Shown piece after piece: positions 57,560 through 64,000 of a DNA stretch of 64,000 nt. Position 1 is the stretch's first letter. Each line of letters opens with the position of its first letter. The notes beneath the pieces are model-generated. The model saw only the letters and a list, made by a program, of their open reading frames with translations. It searched no databases and had not been told where the DNA came from. The stretch is from Distichodus sexfasciatus (Eukaryota; Chordata; Actinopteri; Characiformes; Distichodontidae). The stretch is taken from positions 1 through 64,000 of the forward strand of contig JAVGVS010000549.1 in assembly GCA_032718565.1 (NCBI GenBank). The letters run 5' to 3'. A program made the position numbers and the translations under genes.

Positions 57560-60500
57560 ATGACCGATTCGTCGAATACTGGAGTGACCGAGAAGAGATT
57601 AAAGTTGGAGTCGAACTGTCCCAGCACTTTGCAAGAACTTTCACACAATTCCACTGCCAAAGGTGTCGAGGACGCGTCTGAGGCGCGGCTCCAGGATTCT
57701 CATAATCCAGGTTTGCTTAGTTCTTCTGCTGCTAATCTTAAATTCGGAGTAATTTGTAGGTGTGTAAATCCAAAGTTTCATCACCATTCTATATTACATT
57801 GATTCAGTGGACGACGATTCGATGTCTGCTCACGATGCGACTTCATCTCGTTTCTATGTATCAGCCAGCCATCGATATCATCGGTGTCACTTCTAATTTC
57901 ACTTCCACTCAATACATTAACAAGTTATAATTTGCAGCATTTGGTAGATTTCCTAATTTGAGGAAAGTTTGCCTGAGAGCAAACTGGGGTTAAGGGTCTT
58001 GTTCAGGAACCCAGAGATGGTAGTGCTGGAGGTAGGAGCCAAAACCCACCACCATCTATTCATCAACACAAAAAGCAACTAAAATTACCATTCAACATGT
58101 CTGTTCCTGAGCTTAACCAGACATTTACATGAAAATAATCTATTTTATTAAAAATAGATTAGTGTTTCCCTAAGGTTTACAGCTTGGGGGGGCGGCGGGG
58201 CAGACGAACACTCACACAAACATTTAAAGGAATCATGATGTTCATGTGTTTCTTTTAGTGACAGCAGTCAACATAACAACTGAATGATTATTTGATAATT
58301 TGTTTATTATCTTTACCACCCTGGGAGCCTTTAAAAACGCAGATCTTTTTGTCTGGTGTTCAACGACATACGTATTATCCAACATGCACTCTCTGTCCAC
58401 ATCAGGTTGCGATTCACAGAGCAGAGGAGAATTGTAAATGCACAGCCATGTAGAGACAGAAATGACATGCTGTTGTATAAATAAAGTGTATAACATAAGG
58501 CTGTTTAGTTTGCTTAATAAAAGAACAAGGTACAGACCTGTTCTATAGGAAAGGTATTGTTACACCACTAGTTATTAGTGCCAGTATGATTTGTGTCCAG
58601 TCATACTTAGATTTTTGTTTCTTTGCAATGTTTCTTGGCATTGTCCTACCAGCCGAAAATCAATTTTGATTTCAGTGTACATTTCCATTGCCAGATAGAT
58701 CATCCACCGATGTGCTAACGACAAATATGGAAGAAACTGGAAAAGAAGCAAAAAGGTAGATATTGGAACTTTTGTCGCAAAATCAGAAGTGTTATGTTGT
58801 TTGTTTTTGTTTCATTCTGTAATATTTTCACAGCATTGTGATGGCTGACACGACAGGAGAAGATGCAACAATTGACCATCCCAAGCCTTCAGAGTGCACT
58901 GGGGAGGGGGAACGTCAGTCCACTGCACGAGAAAATGACAAGCTTTTAAACGAAATGAAAATGACAAAAGATGTAGATGACCCCAAACAAGACAGAATTC
59001 AGCCCAACCCCAGCATTGCAGATAAAGTATCTTCTGAAGTGAGTCAGTCAGATAATGATGGTAGTATCAAAGCTGTTGTAAAAGCTGAGCCTAGTGAAGA
59101 CAAAGCTCATGCATCTAACTTACCAGATCTCAAACTTAGCAGCAATGTAAGCAGTACTTGTCAAGAGGACGCAGAGACAAACCCTCTGAACATGAGTACA
59201 AGTACAGACCCAAATTTGTCTGGGAACATAAATATAAATATGGATGTGGAGATGTTGAGCCCAGAAAGCCCAACATGCAATGCCTTAATAAACAACAGCT
59301 CAGAAGAAAGGGCCGTTCCTTCCCCAGTGCCCCAGGCAGCCTGTGTCCAGCCCAGTTCCTCTGTGGACTCCAGTCAGTCTATTAATGCAGGGGCGGTCGC
59401 TGTAATCCCGGATAGCAGCAGCGATAAGTCAGATGTGACAGCCATGGAAACTGACGATTCCAGCTCCAGCTTCACTGAAGGGAAGGAAGACGTTAACATG
59501 TCAAAACAGAAACAAATGAGGTACATGCACATTTTTGTCTTCTAGAGTGTTCATCTATGAACTTTCCTGAATTTTTTTTTCCCCACTTCTTACTTCTTCT
59601 TTAGTGAAACGGTGACGTGGTTGGGGACTCCTATAGAGCAGCTGAGGAGGATGCCAGAGTGTAGTCATGCCTTACCCCACCTAAAAGCAACAGACAATCA
59701 TAAAGTCCTGATTAGGGTAAGGTGTGATCGTTGGAGAACTTTACATTCACTGCATTTAGAGCGACTTCCATTTCCTAATTACAGACACAGTCTCCCTGGA
59801 ACTATTTGAGTTTTGTTTAGGGATTCGAACCTCTAATCTTATGATCACAACACAGGGTTTCAGTTCCTTAGACCACTGCACTCACGCTGTCACATCTTCA
59901 GCAAAAGCCCCGGGAAGCTCTGTCAGATTGGGTCTTATCAAACACGCTTTATTAGCCCAGTGCGCCTTCACCACTGTACACGCTAATACACCATGAAGCA
60001 TTTCTACTGAAGTGGTTAAGTAGGTATTGCTAGCATAAACCAGGATTAGCTTGACTTTACAAAGTTCCAGTTTAATCAGCGAACTTTGTCATCTCAACGG
60101 TCAGCTCAGCTCAGGGTTTGCAGTGTAAACACATGTAGTACAAATACACACACAGTGCAAATAGCAAAACAAGACATTATATGAAAAGATACAGGACAGT
60201 GTAATACAAAAGGTAAGTGGGAGTATGTGAGTAGATTTAATATTATTTGATTTAATTTGCTATCCGAATGGAGTTTTCTGATTTGATAAAAGTCTGAAAA
60301 ATATTGAACCAGGTGAAATCTTAAGATTACCTCAAATCTTAACAGCATCCTTATTGTGGTATGAATGGATCTGCATTTCTTAAGAAATGTCTCATTCTGA
60401 ATGTTCAGATCTAATTCTTAGTGTTTATGATTATCACATGGAAACATATTCACTGGTGGTCATTAAATGTCCAGTCTACATTGACTAAACTCCACTGGGT

Positions 60501-63449
60501 TCTCCCCAGCTCTTTTGTTTACAGCAGTTTGAAATTAAATAGCACATATTGATCTCCATATTGTCATTTGTTTGTCATCTACACCCAGGGGTGTCAAAAG
60601 TACAGACATTCTTCACTCAAGTAGAAGTATAGATACATGTGTTTAAAGAGACTGTAGTAAAAGTTGAAGTATTGACTCGACTTCTTTACTAAAGTGAAAA
60701 GTACAGGCCAAAGCTGACTGGACTCCATGTCCAAGCGTTATGTAGAGCGCAAGCAGAGAAAAATAAAGTCACATGATACATAAAGCTGCATTGTTCATTA
60801 CCATTATTATACATGATGATCACCTCTATCCTAAGCACATCATACAACAAATATTATAGAGCTGTAAAGAGCGCTGTAGAAATAAACTCAACTCAGTTCA
60901 GTTCAAGTGAAGTTGGTGGAGCTGAGGTTCTTTCTGCCGTCAAATATTTGTACTTTGTTACTTCCCAACTCTCTTTTTGAGGAGAGTGTTGTAGTTCATG
61001 TACAGTGCTTTCATAACTGTGTAATTAGCTCTTACTGCTTTACAGACAGACATTCTCAAAGAGGGTAAAGTCCCCGTATCGTACCCTAGCAGATTCCGGG
61101 ATGTCTGGGATGATATTCATGTCAAGATGCCCTGCTCTGAAAGGAACATGTTTCCTTTGGAGAATGAGGTATTTTTTTTGCATTTTAGAATAACTTCTGT
61201 CTCTGCAAAGCTCAGCAGACATGATTACACCTGCAGTGCTGTTAATTTGTCTCTAATTTATAACGGTTTAGAAAACAACAGGATATGTCTGAGATGAATG
61301 AGCCCTAATCATTTCAGTGCTATTTCAGGACAAACTTGCGAGTCGATGGGAGCTGATTAAGTCTGCGCTGAAAAGTGGGTGTAAAGATTTATTCGAATTT
61401 CAGGTGAGTTTTCGGCTTCTCCTCAACGTGCATGATTTCCTACCTTTTGTAATGTAGATATTTATTATACATTTCTTGCATGAGGTTTTAGTTCATTAAC
61501 AGGATAAGGACAAAACCACAAAATAAGGAATGAGGGATAAAGGGATAGATGTGGTTACTGAGGCAGGCCGCTGCGTTTAAATGATGCTTAGTTACTGATA
61601 AAGGGTCCAAAGTGTGGCAAAAAACTTCCTCTCATCATCAGAATACCACTACCTTCCTGGGGTACGTTTTCCAAAAGCATAGTTGCTGAATACGTTACCA
61701 ACTAACATAGTAAGGCTGCGCAATTAATCGAATTTTAATTTCAATTTCAGCTCCAAACAATCACAAAAATAATGTAATCGACAAAAAACAATTATAATTA
61801 CAATTATTTTGCCACATTACGCTCTGCAAGTATACTCATATTTTGTCTTGTGTTCCGAATGACACACGCACGCGCACTAACGCACCTTCCGAAGACTGAA
61901 CGCACGTGTGTGTTCTGGTGGCGGTGTACAGTCTGAGCGGTAAAGATGGCAGAAGGAGGAGAGCAGCATAAAGTCTTAAATAGTAACACAAAGTAAAGTG
62001 TTAAATAATCGTGATTTCAAGATTGACCAAATTAATCGTGATTATGTTTTTTTTCATAATCGAGCAGCCCTATAACATAGTGCACATGAGCAACTATCAT
62101 AGTGTGTCTTAATGTAGTGTTGCAACTATGCTTTTGGGAAACGTACCCCTGAACTCTTGATACAAGGCAGGATGCCTCTGTGCTTTCATGCTTATCTTCT
62201 GTTCTCCAGTTGAACAAGGTGCAGTGTGTTGTGTATTTGGAAATGCACTTCTGCATAGCTTGGTTGTAGCAAGTGATTATTTGAGTAACATGACTTCCTG
62301 TCATCTTGAGCTAATCTGGTCATTCAGTCTGACATGTGGCCCAGATAACTAACGCTCGTTGAGTGTCTTTCTCTTTTTTGGACTAACCCTAAGTATGGTT
62401 GTGTGTGGAAACATCCCAGTGGATCAGCAGCTTTTAAAATAGACCAGCCTGTCTGGCACCAATAGTCATACCATATTATTAGTCACTTAAATCATCTTTC
62501 AAATGAGCAATTGAGCTATTATTTGTCATGGTAAACACACCACAGCACAACACAGTGCACCACAACGAAATGCAATCTCTGCATCCGTGAACGAGACGTG
62601 GTCAGCCCCCGGGGAGGAGTGCTTGGGGACGGTACATTGCTTGTGAGTAGCTCAGCGGTACCTTTAACAATTCGGAATTCGAACCGGCGACCTTCTGATC
62701 GCGGGGTGAACGCTTTAACCGTTACGCTACCAACTTCCACCAGTCTCTTTCCCATTCTGACTTTGGTTTGAACTTCAACTGGTCATCTTGATCATGTCTG
62801 CTTGTCTAAATGCACCGAGTTACTCAGTTTGCCAGAAGATGGCAGCATTGTGCCAACATAATGAATTTTTAAAGGAACATTAGATTTTGGCTTGTTAGTG
62901 ATATCACTGTAGTTTTTGTTACTTGGGGGCCTATTTACACATATGCGGATATTTTTGTAAACGCATGTTTTTTTAAATACGTTTGGGCCTTTTCTTTACA
63001 CGTCAACAATTTTAGCCACCTCAAATGTATGTATTTTATAACACCCTCTAAAGTGAAGATTTTTCAAAACTCTGGATTCTGTAGATATGTGTAAACGAAA
63101 GGCACAAACGTATAAAAAACCCGCTTATAAAATACCCACATACGTGTAAACAGGCCTCTTTAAAACCGAATGCCATGTAAATGCAATTTTAAAAAAAAAC
63201 ATTAAAAAATATGTGTTGATAAAAATATCTGCATATGTGTAACCGGGCCTTGAATTTGTTTATCCGTATCTACTGCGTGTCTGCATGTCTGTACGTATAT
63301 GATATATGTATGCAGTAGACAGATTATCCCAGTAGCAGTATATTATCTTTGATTAGTCTTGCTGTACTTTGCAGGATGCTATATTGAGTTACAACCCTAC
63401 ATATGCCAAGAGATGGGACTTCACAGCTTTAAACGTTCTCTGCACAGAG
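57560..63449 (+). CDS. parg: Poly(ADP-ribose) glycohydrolase, first seven coding exons (partial, 428 aa)
   Basis: PARG removes poly(ADP-ribose) chains from proteins by exo- and endo-glycosidic cleavage, mainly in the nucleus during DNA-damage recovery. Exons: 57560-57710, 58695-58755, 58834-59520, 59605-59716, 61046-61168, 61329-61403 and 63375-63449. Phases join without stops. Exons 1-3 code a Ser/Thr/Asp/Glu-rich, probably disordered regulatory N-terminus with a small basic cluster EKRLKL near the start. From exon 4 the match to PARG is clear: TWLGTPIEQLRRMPECSHAL, then exon 5 FRDVWDDIHVKMPCSERNMF, exon 6 LASRWELIKSALKSG, exon 7 DAILSYNPTYAKRWDFTALN. This is the accessory helical domain just before the macrodomain. 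The catalytic GGG-X6-8-QEE motif is off the right edge. The start has A at -3. No PCNA-interacting PIP box is obvious in exons 1-3. Gene identity is firm; the parga/pargb-type paralogue is not decided. Confidence 0.92.
57967..58050 (-). mobile_element. SINE family B, reverse, fragment in parg intron 1
   Basis: GGGGTTAAGGGTCTTGTTCA and TAGTGCTGGAGGTAGGAGCC. Confidence 0.75.
59717..61045. other. parg intron 4: SINE remnant, otherwise nothing clear
   Basis: 59730-59890 is a decayed reverse family B-like SINE (CATTTAGAGCGACTTCCATT, GGATTCGAACCTCTAATCTT). 60590-60960 begins CCAGGGGTGTCAAAAGTACA and contains AAGTAGAAGTATAG / TTTGTACTTTGTTACTTCCC, a relative of the 33241-34094 hAT group. Confidence 0.5.
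61657..62151. mobile_element. MITE with GGGTACGTTT..CCAAAAGCATAGTTGC ends, split by a second element
   Basis: Left GGGGTACGTTTTCCAAAAGC ATAGTTGC; right GCAACTATGCTTTTGGGAAA CGTACCCC. Near-perfect complements. The interior is interrupted by the element at 61711-62072. Confidence 0.8.
61711..62072. mobile_element. hAT-like MITE, 362 bp, with perfect 8-bp target duplication
   Basis: Left TAAGGCTGCGCAATTAATCG, right ATAATCGAGCAGCCCTA. TAACATAG is repeated exactly at 61703-61710 and 62073-62080. Lies in parg intron 6 inside another MITE. Confidence 0.9.
62515..62745 (-). mobile_element. SINE family A, reverse
   Basis: GCTATTATTTGTCATGGTAA, GAGTGCTTGGGGACGGTACA, CGGAATTCGAACCGGCGACC and CCGTTACGCTACCAACTTCC. 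Confidence 0.85.
62928..63251. mobile_element. Palindromic MITE with GGGCCTATTTACACATATGC ends
   Basis: Left GGGCCTATTTACACATATGC GGATATTTTTGT; right ATAAAAATATCTGCATATGT GTAACCGGGCC. Further inverted matches inside (ACGTATAAAAAACCCGC, ATACGTGTAAACAGGCC). Parg intron 6. Confidence 0.75.
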
Positions 63450-64000
63450 GTAAGCAGCGCTACATTCTGCATGCTTTTATGAATGCCGCATATGGCTGTG
63501 TATGTTGTGATGTAAAAGATATGTTCAGGTGGTTCATAGTGTCTAGCCACGTTTTGACCTATATTTCTCCATAGCATTACTGTAAAGACACGCGTTCCGT
63601 TAAATTCCGCCTCGGGTTTGGACTAAAAATTGCTTCTTGTTCCTGTTTCTTTTGAAATCAGAAACTACTACTTGAACTCGTAAGATACAGTGCTGTGCAA
63701 AGATCGTTGGCTCATTTCTTCATGTTTTTGCTTCCAAGAAACACTTTTTTTAATGTAGTCTTGAACAACAGCGTTAGTGTTAGTGTGTTTGCACATCACT
63801 GTACCCATTGTCTGAAATCCCAAGTAAAGTATAAAGAAACGAGGGGTGGTTTACGTGTAGCGGTGTTTGTGCAGCACTGTAAATATGAACTGACTCTCTG
63901 GAAATGATGCTATCCTTAAGTCTAGCTTTCCTGCCACAGTTAAAACGATTTGTGCTGTTTTTCTAAAGGCAATCTTGTGGAAATTCAGGAATTTAAATCA
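63450..64000. other. parg intron 7 (to window edge)
   Basis: No further exon could be placed. An acceptor-like TTTTTCTAAAG at 63959-63969 is followed by sequence I could not match to PARG. TACAGTGCTGTGCAAAGATC near 63687 and GTGCAGCACTGTA near 63871 look like ends of a decayed Tc1-type element. Confidence 0.4.

Noticed and set aside
58838..59545. 235-residue frame starting at an internal ATG
   Set aside because: It is parg exon 3 (58834-59520) read from an internal methionine and run past the donor. The exon belongs to the longer spliced gene.
63959..64000. Possible parg exon 8 at the window edge
   Set aside because: An acceptor-like CTAAAG is present, but neither phase-0 reading nor the neighbouring phases resemble PARG, so it was not annotated.

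Overview
This is vertebrate nuclear DNA, almost certainly from a teleost fish. The genes are split by GT-AG introns, and the non-coding DNA is packed with teleost-type tRNA-derived SINEs, LINE 3' ends, hAT-like and Tc1-like elements and CA/CT microsatellites. The species cannot be named from the sequence.

Three genes lie head-to-tail on the + strand. (1) Positions 138-303 hold the last coding exon of a netrin receptor UNC5 gene. It is the end of the death domain and stops in TDGDC, as UNC5B does. (2) Positions 9677-55094 hold a complete myoferlin gene. I reconstructed 54 coding exons. Every splice phase closes, giving 2049 residues with the C2 / FerA / FerB / DysF / C-terminal membrane-anchor layout of the family and no frameshift or premature stop. 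(3) Positions 57560-63449 hold the first seven coding exons (428 residues) of poly(ADP-ribose) glycohydrolase, PARG. The catalytic macrodomain lies beyond the right edge.

Layout: 1-137 is a CT microsatellite that serves as the splice-acceptor tract of unc5b. 304-9480 is the unc5b 3' region and an intergenic stretch with nested DNA elements, SINEs and a reverse-strand LINE reverse-transcriptase fragment. 9481-55540 is myoferlin, its introns full of transposons. 55540-57500 is the myof-parg intergenic DNA with the likely parg promoter. 57560-64000 is the 5' part of parg.

The genes do not form a pathway. Myoferlin is a membrane-repair and fusion protein, UNC5B a guidance and dependence receptor, and PARG degrades nuclear poly(ADP-ribose). 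I found no operon, CRISPR array, tRNA or rRNA gene, virus or toxin gene, and no convincing new biological system. The points of interest are two GC-AG introns and a 12-nt micro-exon in myof, inverted transposon copies flanking myof exons 27-29, a minisatellite made of acceptor-like units, several elements with exact 8-bp target duplications, and pairs of filled and empty insertion sites. Positions come from reading by eye. No alignment or database search was run.
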